64,000 bases of DNA from Cytobacillus purgationiresistens (GCF_030813235.1 NZ_JAUSUB010000005.1:186001-250000), one strand, 5' to 3'. Positions 44,496-53,913 are shown, numbered from the stretch's first letter. Program-made: numbers and translations. The notes: generated from the letters alone by a model not told the origin.

Positions 44496-45637
44496 TTTAA
44501 TGATTCCTCCTTTCTTACCTGCTCAATAATATCAGCCATCATACTGCGTTTTTCTTCTGTGAAATCTGCTGTTGTCATTTCCTCGTAAAACTTAGAAAAT
44601 AGTTCCAACTCTGACTTTTTCTCTTCTTTTAAAGAAGTAAAGGTGCTTTTCTTTTTCATATCTGTAATCGCTAATTTCCGCTCTAAATGCAGGACATTCG
44701 GATAAATTTGTCGCAATTTATTAATTGGATCAATTAATGCCCCTTCATCATGCAATGTGATTTTTAAATAGTCACCGCAGTCTTGATTATTATGAAAGCC
44801 AGGGTCCATTAATTCAGCCAGATAACCTGCTATTTCTCTCATATCCTTATTCGGTTTTAGAGATCGTGTGCGAAGATCAAATTGACCATTCTCCTTCATC
44901 TCGATAATAGAGATGGACTTTTCCTGCTTTGCTTCTGAAAACGAGTATTTTAAGAGAGAGCCAGAATAACGAATCTTTTCGTGCTTTAAAGCATCAGGGC
45001 TATGGAGGTGACCAAGAGCTGTATATGAAAAAGGCTCAAACAAACTTGCACTCACACAACCAGAACCTCCTACAGAAAGGGTCCTTTCGGAATCACTTGT
45101 TTTCCCGCCTAATACAAAAGCATGTCCAACAAGCACATTGGGTTCGTCCGGATTCATCGTCTCTTCGATTTTCCCTATGATTCTCTTCATTGCATCATCA
45201 TGGGAATGAATGCTATCATCTTCCATTAAATGACGAACTAAACCTGGCTCTGCATATGGAACAAGATAGAAGTTCACCCCATTTATATGAAAGGGAGAGA
45301 AATCACTATTTAGTTTTCCAGATAGATAGAATTGGCTTTTTTTATACCATGAACTGCCAAAAGACAACCTTTCAGCACTATCATGATTTCCGCCTATTGC
45401 AACGATAGGCGTATTCAAATCAACATTTATTTTAAATAACATCTCATTTAATAGTTCTACTGCATCAGTCGGCGGTACTGAGCGATCGTATAAATCACCT
45501 GCGATTACCACCGCATCAGGTTTTTCCTCTGCAACCAGCTCAACAAACTGTTCTAAGAAATAACGCTGATCTTCAGTCATATATACACCATGTACCAGCT
45601 TCCCTAAGTGCCAGTCAGCTGTATGTATAAACTTCAT
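44492..45637 (-). CDS. sbcD: Exonuclease subunit SbcD
   Basis: This nuclease subunit of about 381 residues is a calcineurin-type phosphoesterase. The metal-binding motifs are TADWHLGK at the start, VIAGDLYDR, and GGNHDSAERLSF, followed by GHAFVLGG and ALGHLHSPD. Three ATGs are in a row; the third (45637) is 7 bases from the GGAGG site. An extended -10 box (TGTTATACT) lies at about 45670. The operon is sbcD-sbcC with a 4-base overlap. Confidence 0.95.
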   Translation of the reverse strand: MKFIHTADWHLGKLVHGVYMTEDQRYFLEQFVELVAEEKPDAVVIAGDLYDRSVPPTDAVELLNEMLFKINVDLNTPIVAIGGNHDSAERLSFGSSWYKKSQFYLSGKLNSDFSPFHINGVNFYLVPYAEPGLVRHLMEDDSIHSHDDAMKRIIGKIEETMNPDEPNVLVGHAFVLGGKTSDSERTLSVGGSGCVSASLFEPFSYTALGHLHSPDALKHEKIRYSGSLLKYSFSEAKQEKSISIIEMKENGQFDLRTRSLKPNKDMREIAGYLAELMDPGFHNNQDCGDYLKITLHDEGALIDPINKLRQIYPNVLHLERKLAITDMKKKSTFTSLKEEKKSELELFSKFYEEMTTADFTEEKRSMMADIIEQVRKEESLK

Positions 45638-45736
45638 CATCATTCCTCCTCTTACGATCCAATATTCCTAGTATAACAAATCATTTTTCCGACGTGTTGC
45701 GCATTTTAAAACGGACAATAGATTAGAGAATGAATA

Positions 45737-46081
45737 TTAAACCATTTCACGTCGTATTTTTTCCGGAATCATTGAAACCTTCATTTCCAGATCAATCGGT
45801 CGATAGTTTTTGTCGATACACTCATCCCAATACTGTAAATGAAGCTGATCTATTTCATGGTTTGAATCAGTAACTTCAATACCGCCTTCACCTTGAATAG
45901 AGTACCAGTATAAATATTCAGCCTCGTTCTGCACTTCTCTAAAGATTGTTTCTATATACATTTTTTCACCTTTAAGCGTGAGTAAAACTTGATCCATCCT
46001 CTGATTAAGGAACTCCATCCATTCTTCAACCTGTGTTGATTTGCCTTCCTTTACTTTGAAACGAGTACATTCAATTTTCAT
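45737..46081 (-). CDS. DUF6176 family protein
   Basis: This 114-residue protein resembles the DUF6176 family of unknown function. It begins MKIECTRFKVKEGKSTQVEE and has the conserved LYWYSIQGEGG and HLQYWDECID segments. The fold is probably a small ferredoxin-like (dimeric alpha/beta barrel) type. It is a lone gene between sbcD and the amino-acid dehydrogenase operon, with an AGGTGGGGATCTG site before the ATG. Confidence 0.75.
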   Translation of the reverse strand: MKIECTRFKVKEGKSTQVEEWMEFLNQRMDQVLLTLKGEKMYIETIFREVQNEAEYLYWYSIQGEGGIEVTDSNHEIDQLHLQYWDECIDKNYRPIDLEMKVSMIPEKIRREMV

Positions 46082-46204
46082 CAGATCCCCACCTTTTTTT
46101 GATAGTTTAATTTTACCACTTAATTAGACGTATATCTAATTAGATGATTAAAAAATAGGACTTCTTAAATGTATAATAATACTATTCTTTACCCTCAAAT
46201 AAAA

Positions 46205-46231
46205 ATCCATTCTTATATGAAAAGAATGGAT
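46205..46231 (-). terminator. Terminator of the HcnABC-like/ABC operon
   Basis: ATCCATTCTT (46205-46214) pairs with AAGAATGGAT (46222-46231), followed by a T run on the minus strand, about 40 bases past the last gene of the operon. Confidence 0.8.
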
Positions 46232-46269
46232 ATCATATCATAACCAGTAGTTATATAAACTTATAAAAC

Positions 46270-47343
46270 CTAATTAAATCGGCTAATTGAATAGTTATCA
46301 ATTGGAAACGATGTTTCTCCGTCCAATATAAGTTCAGTAATGAGTGTTCCGATTAACGGAGACAAAGTTACACCGCTATGTGTTGCAGCTACGTAGAGAT
46401 TTTCAAAACCAGGCACAGTACCTAAAATAGGAAATCCATCTTCAGGCATAGCACGAATTCCTGAAAATGCTCTGACAATCTTAGCTTTTCTTAACGATGG
46501 AACATAATGTACAGCCATATTTGCTGTTTCTTGAATGACATCAAGAGTTGTCGAACGATTAAACCCTTTCTTCTCCATTGAATAGCCCATTAATACTTCT
46601 CCATTATTTGCTTGTCTTAATCCACTCACAGTGTGTCTTAAGAATGGTTTCAGCGGTTCAGAAACAAGTATTTGTCCCCTTAACTGATAGATCGGGATAT
46701 TAATTCCTAGCATATTCCCTAACTCATTGGACCACGTTCCACCTGCTAGAATTAAGTTTTTACACATATAATTTTTTTTATCTGAAACAATAATATATTG
46801 CCCATCCTGTTTTTTTATGTCTGTTACTTTATTATATGTAGAGTATTCTACATTGTTTTTCTTTGCTGAACGCATATACCTATCAATTAATCTAAAAGGA
46901 TTTACGTTTCCATCTATGGAACTATATGTTGCACCTACAACTTTTGGGTTTATACATTGTTCTTTTACTAATACTTCCTCTTTAGAAAGGACTTTTATTT
47001 TAATTCCAATCTTTTCATAAGACTCTGCTAGATACAATGCTTTTTCCTTATCTTTTTCTTGAAAAAAAGGAGACAAGCCTCCTGTCCGTTTATATTCAAC
47101 ATCGCCTATTTTTTTTGACAAATATGGGTATAACTCTGCACTATAATAATTTAGTTCTGCATACCAAGAGGGCGTTTTATTATGAACCCATACCCACGCT
47201 TGAGTTGACCCAGATGTTCCACTTAGAGGATACTTTTTGTCAAGGACAAGAACACCTTCTTTGTACCGTTCAGAAAGGTGATAGGCAATTCCGTTACCAA
47301 CTACGCCTCCACCAATAATAATGGTTTCATATTTCCCATCCAT
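46270..47343 (-). CDS. FAD-dependent amino-acid oxidase/dehydrogenase, HcnC/OoxB-like
   Basis: This 357-residue DAO-family flavoenzyme has the dinucleotide-binding GGGVVG at residues 11-16, GGTWSNELG, and the C-terminal FSGIRAMPEDGFPILG and VAATHSGVTLSPLIGTL. It matches the catalytic beta subunit of HcnABC-like heteromeric dehydrogenases, which oxidise glycine, D-hydroxyproline or opines. The other subunits lie just upstream, and the start codon abuts the stop of the BFD-like gene. Its substrate is unknown, and cyanide formation should not be assumed from the family name. Confidence 0.88.
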   Translation of the reverse strand: MDGKYETIIIGGGVVGNGIAYHLSERYKEGVLVLDKKYPLSGTSGSTQAWVWVHNKTPSWYAELNYYSAELYPYLSKKIGDVEYKRTGGLSPFFQEKDKEKALYLAESYEKIGIKIKVLSKEEVLVKEQCINPKVVGATYSSIDGNVNPFRLIDRYMRSAKKNNVEYSTYNKVTDIKKQDGQYIIVSDKKNYMCKNLILAGGTWSNELGNMLGINIPIYQLRGQILVSEPLKPFLRHTVSGLRQANNGEVLMGYSMEKKGFNRSTTLDVIQETANMAVHYVPSLRKAKIVRAFSGIRAMPEDGFPILGTVPGFENLYVAATHSGVTLSPLIGTLITELILDGETSFPIDNYSISRFN

Positions 47344-47682
47344 CTACTTTACCCTCCCCTCTTCTAATTCCAACTCATCTAAAACCGATTTTACAGTAGA
47401 GAAAGTAGTACTATTCGTAGCTAAGGTTTCTAGTTTAATAGGAGATAAAGGCATACGTATCCGTGGTAATGGAATTTCTGATAAAGGGGTCCCTGTCTGT
47501 TCATGTATGACCATTGCAACAAGATTAGTACAAGTTTTTGCCTGACAAGGACCCATGCCGCATCTTGTCAATCTTTTTATATCATCAAATGTCTTTGCCC
47601 CATGGCCAACCACTTCCTCTATTTCTTCATAGCTAATTTCCTCACATCGACAGATAATCTTTGTTTTATCCACATTATTCAC
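47344..47682 (-). CDS. BFD-like [2Fe-2S] protein (HcnB C-terminal domain equivalent)
   Basis: This 112-residue protein carries the bacterioferritin-associated-ferredoxin-type cluster: cysteines at 11 and 13 (CRC), 41 and 46 (CGMGPC), then AKTC. In HcnB/OoxA proteins this domain is the C-terminal part of the flavoprotein; here it is a separate gene 42 bases after the flavoprotein gene. It most likely relays electrons between the flavins of the complex. Confidence 0.88.
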   Translation of the reverse strand: MNNVDKTKIICRCEEISYEEIEEVVGHGAKTFDDIKRLTRCGMGPCQAKTCTNLVAMVIHEQTGTPLSEIPLPRIRMPLSPIKLETLATNSTTFSTVKSVLDELELEEGRVK

Positions 47683-47724
47683 CTTCTAGTCTCTCAATAA
47701 TTTAAATACCTAAACCAAATTGTA

Positions 47725-48810
47725 CTAAGAGATAAATTGATTTTTTAGCATTGGACTTTTATAGCTTTCAATATGTTTTATACGCTCTTGGAAGACATCA
47801 GTGTATTCTCGTGACTCTAACTCTTTCCATAATTCAGCACTTTGCTTTTCCGCTTCTTCTCTACTAAGTACTTCCAATTCCTCACACACACTAGTAGCAG
47901 CAATTTTACCTGTTATTAACAGTGCACCATGCACGCTTATTCCTGTAGCGTTTCCAGCAATAAAAACATCATTTACACTAGTTTGAAAGGATTGATTATA
48001 CGATGGGACCCACCCACCGAGCTTATCTCCAAATCCAAAAGAACAATTCAATTGATAAAACAAATCGAGAATTGGCGACCTTCCACCATCAACTAACACA
48101 AGATCAACATACTCAGTAAAGACTCGGTCCTGCAGTTGAATATCAACCTCCTTAACCTCCCCAATTCCTCGTGCTTCTTTAATAGAAGCATTCACATAAA
48201 AAGGTAGTCCTATATCATATAGCTCATTAACCTTTTTCATTTCCCTTGCTTGAATCGTTGGTTGCTGTTCGATGATTCCTTTAATATTTATCCCTACGTC
48301 AATTAGTTGATGGATAATATCCATAGCAAAGTCAGTTGAACCAACTATAACTGCACTTTTACCCGGAATTACAAAATCTCTGTTGACTAATGTTTGGGCA
48401 GCACCTATAGTCATAATTCCAGGCAAAGTCCATTTAGGGAAAGAAATTGCATTTTCTGTAGCTCCTGTGGCAACAATAATCTTTTTTGCCATAATGGGAA
48501 AAACGTTTAATTCATCGGTAATACCAAGACTTCCATTAGCATAAATACCAATGATGCGGTGCTCCAGTAAGTAGCGAATTGGGAATTGAGTTAATTGATT
48601 TGTTAAATCTTGTGCTAATTCAAAGCCACGCATTGATTGATATGGCGAGGGCAATGATTGCAACATCTGTGTTTGTTGTCTCAATTGTCCACCCAATAAA
48701 TTTGATTCATCTATGATAGTCACATTTAATCCTTTTGAAGCCGTTTCAATTGCTGCAACAATGCCTGCCGGTCCCGCTCCGATAATGAGTACATCAGTAT
48801 CCATTTTCAT
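47725..48810 (-). CDS. NAD/FAD-dependent oxidoreductase, HcnB/OoxA-like
   Basis: This 361-residue pyridine-nucleotide-disulfide-reductase-type flavoprotein begins DVLIIGAGPAGIVAAIETAS, with a second nucleotide motif in VIVGSTDFAMDI and the FAD-closing VFIAGNATGI. It matches the N-terminal two thirds of HcnB/OoxA but ends before the [2Fe-2S] domain, which is encoded separately. It overlaps the HcnA-like gene by 17 bases. Confidence 0.88.
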   Translation of the reverse strand: MKMDTDVLIIGAGPAGIVAAIETASKGLNVTIIDESNLLGGQLRQQTQMLQSLPSPYQSMRGFELAQDLTNQLTQFPIRYLLEHRIIGIYANGSLGITDELNVFPIMAKKIIVATGATENAISFPKWTLPGIMTIGAAQTLVNRDFVIPGKSAVIVGSTDFAMDIIHQLIDVGINIKGIIEQQPTIQAREMKKVNELYDIGLPFYVNASIKEARGIGEVKEVDIQLQDRVFTEYVDLVLVDGGRSPILDLFYQLNCSFGFGDKLGGWVPSYNQSFQTSVNDVFIAGNATGISVHGALLITGKIAATSVCEELEVLSREEAEKQSAELWKELESREYTDVFQERIKHIESYKSPMLKNQFIS

Positions 48811-49117
48811 CGCTCCTTATCTCTGGGTCTCCCAATGATTGATAAATCTGCATACCATCCTTTACTTTTGTCATACAACTTCTTACATGATTTTCTCCAT
48901 CAATAGTCATATAACAGCTACAGCATCTTCCTCTAGAACAAAAAAGTCCTCTTGATTGAACTAATTTTCTGCTCTCCCCTAATTTTTTGATCCCATTAGC
49001 TATGAGGGCTGCTGCTACCGTTTGTTGCTTATATGCTAAAAGGGGTTGATTGTTGAAATATACTGTTACAGGTTTTTGAAGTTGCTTACCTAGAACAGGA
49101 TGATTTTCTATATGCAT
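48794..49117 (-). CDS. (2Fe-2S)-binding protein, HcnA-like
   Basis: This 107-residue plant-type ferredoxin domain has cluster cysteines at 60, 65, 68 and 81 in the pattern C-x4-C-x2-C...C (LFCSRGRCCSCYM, then VRSC). It is the small alpha subunit of HcnABC-like dehydrogenases. It sits 12 bases after the ABC permease gene and overlaps the flavoprotein gene, so the complex and the importer are made from one transcript. Confidence 0.88.
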   Translation of the reverse strand: MHIENHPVLGKQLQKPVTVYFNNQPLLAYKQQTVAAALIANGIKKLGESRKLVQSRGLFCSRGRCCSCYMTIDGENHVRSCMTKVKDGMQIYQSLGDPEIRSDENGY

Positions 49118-49129
49118 AAAAACACCTTC

Positions 49130-49936
49130 TTATTGATTTTTTGATGAGAATATTTTCCCTACACCTAATACTCTTTCAATAATTATCATTAGTACAATTG
49201 TAAATAAAATCATAATACTAGAAATAGAAGTAATGATTGGATCATATTGATATTGCATATATGTGTAGATACGTACCGGTAGAGTGACAACATCCGTACT
49301 GACAATAAATAAAGCTACAGTTAAGTCATCAAATGAAGTAATAAAAGCAAAAATCGCACCTGCTATGATACCTGATTTAATAATTGGTAATGTAATCTGA
49401 AGAAACACTTTAAAAGGTCCTGCCCCTAAATTCAGAGCAGCTTGTTCGATGGAACGATCAAAGCCTACTAAACTGGCAACTACAAGGCGGACAACAAAAG
49501 GTACAGTTAAAATAATGTGGCCGATTACTAAAGCTAAAGGACTCGCAGCTAATCCAATCCAGGAATAAAACTGTAATAGTGCAACACCAAAAACAACAGA
49601 TGGTATAAGTAGCGGAGAACCAACTAATTGGACGATGGCCTCTTTCCCTTTAAATTCATATCTCACAATAGCTAGCGAGGCTAGCGTGCCAATTGCAGTA
49701 GCAATTATGGCAGTAAGAAAAGCAACAAGAATACTTAAAAGAAGGGAGTGTATAAACTCAGGGTGTTCAAGTAATTCCGCATACCATCTAAATGTCAATC
49801 CCTCTGGAGGAAACACGATATACTCAGTTGTGGTTAATGATGAAAGCAAAACGACGATAATAGGAGCGAGTAAAAACACATAAATCAGTAAACAAGAAAA
49901 ATTTAGTACAAATGAGGGCAACCGTTTTTTCTTCAT
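49130..49936 (-). CDS. PotC-type ABC transporter permease
   Basis: This 268-residue inner-membrane permease belongs to the spermidine/putrescine/opine type. About six membrane segments are seen, with the coupling (EAA) loop EQAALNLGAGPFKVFLQITL. It overlaps the other permease by 4 bases (ATGA). The importer class covers polyamines, opines and other amino-acid derivatives. Confidence 0.9.
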   Translation of the reverse strand: MKKKRLPSFVLNFSCLLIYVFLLAPIIVVLLSSLTTTEYIVFPPEGLTFRWYAELLEHPEFIHSLLLSILVAFLTAIIATAIGTLASLAIVRYEFKGKEAIVQLVGSPLLIPSVVFGVALLQFYSWIGLAASPLALVIGHIILTVPFVVRLVVASLVGFDRSIEQAALNLGAGPFKVFLQITLPIIKSGIIAGAIFAFITSFDDLTVALFIVSTDVVTLPVRIYTYMQYQYDPIITSISSIMILFTIVLMIIIERVLGVGKIFSSKNQ

Positions 49937-50838
49937 TGAATAGCCACCCCTTTTTTTGATTTAGAAAGTATTTTGCTGTAAAAAACGATAGTAATAGTTG
50001 CTATAAAAATGAGAATAAAACCAATAGCTCCTCCATACGGCCAATTTAGCATGACAGCCACTTGTTCATACGTTATGTAAGACATGACTTTCACTTGTGG
50101 TCCTCCCAAAATGGAAGGTGTAACAAATGAACTCACACTTAAGCTAAACACCATTACTGATCCAGCAAATATTCCTGGCAAGGTTAAAGGCAGAGTGACC
50201 GATGTAAAAGTTTTCAAAGAACTCGCCCCGAGATTTTGCGAGGCTCTTAAAACGGAAGTATCAATCCTTTCAAGTGACCCCATTATACTTAATACCATGT
50301 AAGGAAAAAGGACATGCACCATTCCTACAATGACACTAAATTCGCTATATAATAACTCTAGAGGCTGGTCAATCCATCCAAGTTTCATCAATGAGCTATT
50401 AATAACACCATTATTTGAAAGTAAAATAACCCATCCATAACAACGAATGACCATACTAATTAATAATGGTGAAAGGACAAGTAACGTTAGATAGTTTTTT
50501 ACTTTCCCCTTAGCCTTAGCTATTTGAAATGCCACAGGATATGAAATAATAATTGTAACCAAAGTGGTTATTAATCCTATTTTCACCGTTCTCCAAAGGA
50601 CTCCGAGATAAAAAGGATCCGAAATGAATTTTATATAATTCTGAAACGTCCATTCACCTCCTATGCCTGTACTAGCATCAAAGGTTTTAAAACTAGTAAT
50701 AAAAAGGAAAAACAAAGGAATTAAAAAGAAAAATATAAAGACTGCTAGAGTGGGTATTACTAACAACCATGCGTCCCATATTTTTTTCTTTTTTTTCTTT
50801 TTCTTAATGTTTATAGTAGATCCCGTTTCTAATTTCAT
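49933..50838 (-). CDS. PotB-type ABC transporter permease
   Basis: This permease of about 301 residues has six membrane segments and the EAA loop VLRASQNLGASSLKTFTSVT. The ATG at 50838 (MKLETGST) follows an AGGTGA site, so the upstream extension of the open frame to 50922 is rejected. A run of eight lysines near residue 13 is encoded by an A-rich tract (about 50783-50810) that would be prone to slippage. It overlaps the PotC-type gene by 4 bases. Confidence 0.9.
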   Translation of the reverse strand: MKLETGSTINIKKKKKKKKIWDAWLLVIPTLAVFIFFFLIPLFFLFITSFKTFDASTGIGGEWTFQNYIKFISDPFYLGVLWRTVKIGLITTLVTIIISYPVAFQIAKAKGKVKNYLTLLVLSPLLISMVIRCYGWVILLSNNGVINSSLMKLGWIDQPLELLYSEFSVIVGMVHVLFPYMVLSIMGSLERIDTSVLRASQNLGASSLKTFTSVTLPLTLPGIFAGSVMVFSLSVSSFVTPSILGGPQVKVMSYITYEQVAVMLNWPYGGAIGFILIFIATITIVFYSKILSKSKKGVAIQ

Positions 50839-50845
50839 ATAACTA

Positions 50846-51919
50846 TCACCTACCCTTTCTAGAAGGTAGTAGATCTTCTGGTTTCCATATAGCAAATACA
50901 TTACTCCCTTGGTGTATATCATTTGGATTTATCATAGTATTTGATATATCTGCAACGATGTGGTTATCCTCTATCTTTAAAAAGTATCTCGTTTTAGGTC
51001 CTAAAAACATCTTTCTTTCTACTATTGTTTTAATCTCATCACCTTTATTAGACGGACTTGTTAGGATTTGTATTTTTTCTGGTCTTATAAAGAAATCAAT
51101 TTCAGAATTTTGCTTTGAATGGATTGAGACAATCTGCTCGCTACCATAAAAGAAAAGTTTACATTTATTATTTTCATAAACTTCAAGAACCTTTCCTCTC
51201 ACTCGGTTTACCTCTCCGATAAATTGCGACACAAAGTCAGTCTCTGGATGATTATAAATATCAGCTGGTGTATCAACTTGCTCTATTCTGCCTTCAAACA
51301 TTACAGCGATTCGATCAGAAATTGCCAGTGCTTCTTCTTGGTCATGTGTAACAAAGATAGTTGTGATCCCCAGTTCCTTTTGAATTTCCACAATTTCTTC
51401 CCTCATTTGCTGACGAAGCTTTGCATCTAAGTTACTAAGTGGTTCGTCTAACAAAAGAACCTTGGGCTTGATTACCAGTGCTCTTGCGAGAGAAACTCGT
51501 TGCTGCTGTCCTCCAGAAAGCTCTTTTGGATACCGTTTTTCAAAGCCTGATAATCTAACCATTTCCAATACTTCTTGCACACGCCTTTTAATTTCCACCT
51601 TCGTTACTTTTCGAAGCTTCAAACCGTATGCAACATTATCAAAAACCGTCATATGTGGAAAAAGTGCATAATTTTGAAAAACCATACCCATTTCCCTTTT
51701 ATTTGGCGGTAAATGCTGTACTGATTCATTATCTACCTCAATTTTCCCGCCATCGACATCCAAGAAGCCCGCAATCATATTCAGAGTGGTTGTTTTACCA
51801 CAACCGGAGGGACCAAGAAAAGACATTAACTCACCTTTTTTGATTTCGAGGCTTAACTTTTTTACAACTTCGGTTTTATTATATGTTTTTACCAAATTTT
51901 CAATTTTTAAATAACTCAT
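50846..51919 (-). CDS. PotA-type ABC transporter ATP-binding protein
   Basis: This 357-residue ATPase has Walker A GPSGCGKTT near residue 36, signature LSGGQQQRVSLARAL, Walker B LLLDEPLSNLDAKLR, the switch histidine in FVTHDQEEA, and a C-terminal TOBE domain (ENNKCKLFFYGSEQIVSIHS). It energises the two permeases. A GGCGGGTGA site precedes the ATG, and the gene follows the binding-protein gene by 13 bases. Confidence 0.93.
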   Translation of the reverse strand: MSYLKIENLVKTYNKTEVVKKLSLEIKKGELMSFLGPSGCGKTTTLNMIAGFLDVDGGKIEVDNESVQHLPPNKREMGMVFQNYALFPHMTVFDNVAYGLKLRKVTKVEIKRRVQEVLEMVRLSGFEKRYPKELSGGQQQRVSLARALVIKPKVLLLDEPLSNLDAKLRQQMREEIVEIQKELGITTIFVTHDQEEALAISDRIAVMFEGRIEQVDTPADIYNHPETDFVSQFIGEVNRVRGKVLEVYENNKCKLFFYGSEQIVSIHSKQNSEIDFFIRPEKIQILTSPSNKGDEIKTIVERKMFLGPKTRYFLKIEDNHIVADISNTMINPNDIHQGSNVFAIWKPEDLLPSRKGR

Positions 51920-51932
51920 GATATCACCCGCC

Positions 51933-53003
51933 TTAATGGGATATTTCTATTTCCTTATTTGCTCGTTCGGTCCACTCTTCTCTTTTAGTATTAACAAGTT
52001 CCCAATCAACCTTGACCAGTTTCTCAATTTCGTCTTCGCCATAAACAACCTTGTTAGCTATTTCTTCTTCTAATTCAACATGTTTATTGACAGGACCATC
52101 GAATAATGAAGCAGCAAATAATTTTTGGGCTTCCTCATCTAATACAAAGTTTACAAATTTCTGAGCAAGTTCTTCATTCGGTGCACCTTTTACCACACTT
52201 ACAGTTGCCATCAACGCTGGTGCACCTTCATCAGGTGTTACGAATTCAATTGGAAAACCTGAATCTTGTAAGGTATACACACGACTGCTTCCCCAAGAAC
52301 TTGCAACAGCTTGCCCTTGTAAGAAATAATTTGAAACGTCAGCTGTTTTATCAAAAGTAACAGTGTTATAAGCAATTTCTTTCATTTTTTCAAATCCAGG
52401 GTCAATATTTTCTACACTTCCTCCATTAGCTATAGCTGTCATGAGGAGCGTGTGAACTCCATATGTATTTGCAATCGATGGTAATACGATTTTCCCCTTG
52501 AACTTCGCATCCGCCAAATCATTCCATGAAGTAATCGGGTCCCATCCATTTTGTTCAAATACATCTTTGTTATAAGCTAAACCAGTTGAAATAATTCCAA
52601 ATCCAACACCAATATTATCCTTATCTTTTGCAATATCATATAGATTCTCTAGATTCGGAACAAGTTTTTCTTTCAAAGGTGCAAGTAACCCAAAAGTTTT
52701 TGCCTGTGCCTGTGGACCATCATCTAGAAAAGCTACATCAATTTGTGGATTACCTTTTTGTGCCTGCAGCTTTGACAATGTATCAACAGAGCTTCCTGTA
52801 ATATAAGTCACTTTTACATTGTGCTCCTCTTCAAATTTAGGAATAAGATTTTCCTTCATTTTTTGCTCATAACTTCCACCGTAAGCAGCCAAAACTAATG
52901 TTTTTTTCCCATTCTCTGATGAACCTACGGATTTGCCACTGCATCCAGCAGCTATTACAAGAAATAAACATGTCAATACAATAGAAACCAGCTTTCTTTT
53001 CAT
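51933..53003 (-). CDS. PotD/opine-type ABC substrate-binding lipoprotein
   Basis: This extracellular solute-binding protein of about 356 residues has a lipoprotein signal with lipobox IAAGC (lipidated Cys 21). The mature start LVLAAYGGSYEQKMKENLIP and VTYITGSSVDTLSKL are typical of the spermidine/putrescine and opine-binding group. It is the first gene of the eight-gene operon. The ATG at 53003 has GGAGG 7 bases upstream. Pairing with an HcnABC-like dehydrogenase suggests it binds an opine or amino-acid derivative rather than a polyamine, which is inference. Confidence 0.9.
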   Translation of the reverse strand: MKRKLVSIVLTCLFLVIAAGCSGKSVGSSENGKKTLVLAAYGGSYEQKMKENLIPKFEEEHNVKVTYITGSSVDTLSKLQAQKGNPQIDVAFLDDGPQAQAKTFGLLAPLKEKLVPNLENLYDIAKDKDNIGVGFGIISTGLAYNKDVFEQNGWDPITSWNDLADAKFKGKIVLPSIANTYGVHTLLMTAIANGGSVENIDPGFEKMKEIAYNTVTFDKTADVSNYFLQGQAVASSWGSSRVYTLQDSGFPIEFVTPDEGAPALMATVSVVKGAPNEELAQKFVNFVLDEEAQKLFAASLFDGPVNKHVELEEEIANKVVYGEDEIEKLVKVDWELVNTKREEWTERANKEIEISH

Positions 53004-53114
53004 CACATTTCCTCCTCATTTTCATTTACTTAAACAAAGATTTATTATAAAATCCCACCTCCTTTTCGCCCCGAATGTTGAGTATTATAAATATTCTGAT
53101 AAAATTTTATAAAA

Positions 53115-53140
53115 AAATATAATATTATAACATTATATTT
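53115..53140. promoter_or_regulatory. GntR-type operator, operon copy
   Basis: This 26-bp AT-rich near-palindrome has the half AAATATAATGTTATAA on the minus strand. It matches the element in front of gntR at 24 of 26 positions. It lies about 110 bases before the binding-protein start codon and so probably overlaps the operon promoter. Confidence 0.65.
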
Positions 53141-53181
53141 TTTACTTATATGAAGAAAGTTGAGGTGTAATCACTTTCTTA

Positions 53182-53901
53182 TTAAAATTCCACCTCTGTA
53201 TAATATGTTTGCTTATCTTGACGAATATAGAATTTTGAGTACTCTATAATTTCTTCCTGTTTTGTATAGGTATATCGTTCCCATTCAAATACCGCTGTAT
53301 TAGGTGAAATATGAAGTAATTCCGCCTGTTCATTATTCACAATATATGGTTTGATAAATAGCTTTGCTTTAGCTAACAAAATATTAAACTTGTTTTTCAG
53401 AATATTATAGATAAGCTCGTTATCTATTTCATCTGATCCAAGGCTTGAACATCTTTCATATGGAAGGAAGGTATATTCTAATGCCAACGGTTCCCCATTT
53501 TCTATTTTTAAGCGTGCTATCTTAATTACTTTCGAACCGTGATTCAAATTCATTTTTTCTGCTATTCCTTGCTCTGCTTTTTCTACCACGAACTCTAATA
53601 ATTGATGAGGATGTTCTTCATTAGTTTCAGTGGTCAAGGAAATAAAAGAATTAATATTTTGCTCTTTCTTAAACCCTGAAACAAACGTGCCTTTTCCCCT
53701 TTGTCTATAAAGATAACCCTTATTTACAAGCTCAATAATGGCTCTCTTGACAGTAATTGTACTTATATTAAAGTGGTCAGCTAGCTCTTGTTCGGTGGGC
53801 ACTTGCTCGCCAACTGACCATTGCCCCGAAGTAATTTTTTCTTCAAGTACATTCTCCACTTGTCGATAAAGAGGTATATGTTGATTTTTATCTATCTGCA
53901 T
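53182..53901 (-). CDS. GntR-family (HutC/UTRA) transcriptional regulator
   Basis: This 239-residue regulator has an N-terminal winged helix (residues 1-75: IPLYRQVENVLEEKITSGQW, PTEQELADHFNIS, YRQRGKGTFV) and a C-terminal UTRA ligand domain (ARLKIENGEPLALEYTFLP). HutC-type proteins bind operators whose affinity changes with a small molecule, usually the substrate of the adjacent operon. It is immediately upstream of the ABC/HcnABC-like operon, and a matching 26-bp element precedes both, so it likely regulates itself and the operon. Confidence 0.92.
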   Translation of the reverse strand: MQIDKNQHIPLYRQVENVLEEKITSGQWSVGEQVPTEQELADHFNISTITVKRAIIELVNKGYLYRQRGKGTFVSGFKKEQNINSFISLTTETNEEHPHQLLEFVVEKAEQGIAEKMNLNHGSKVIKIARLKIENGEPLALEYTFLPYERCSSLGSDEIDNELIYNILKNKFNILLAKAKLFIKPYIVNNEQAELLHISPNTAVFEWERYTYTKQEEIIEYSKFYIRQDKQTYYTEVEF

Positions 53902-53913
53902 ATTGGTCTCCCT

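Noticed and set aside
46270-49117. Hydrogen cyanide synthase
   Set aside because: The family resemblance to HcnABC is real, but most members of this family are amino-acid or opine dehydrogenases, and the importer in the operon argues for catabolism.
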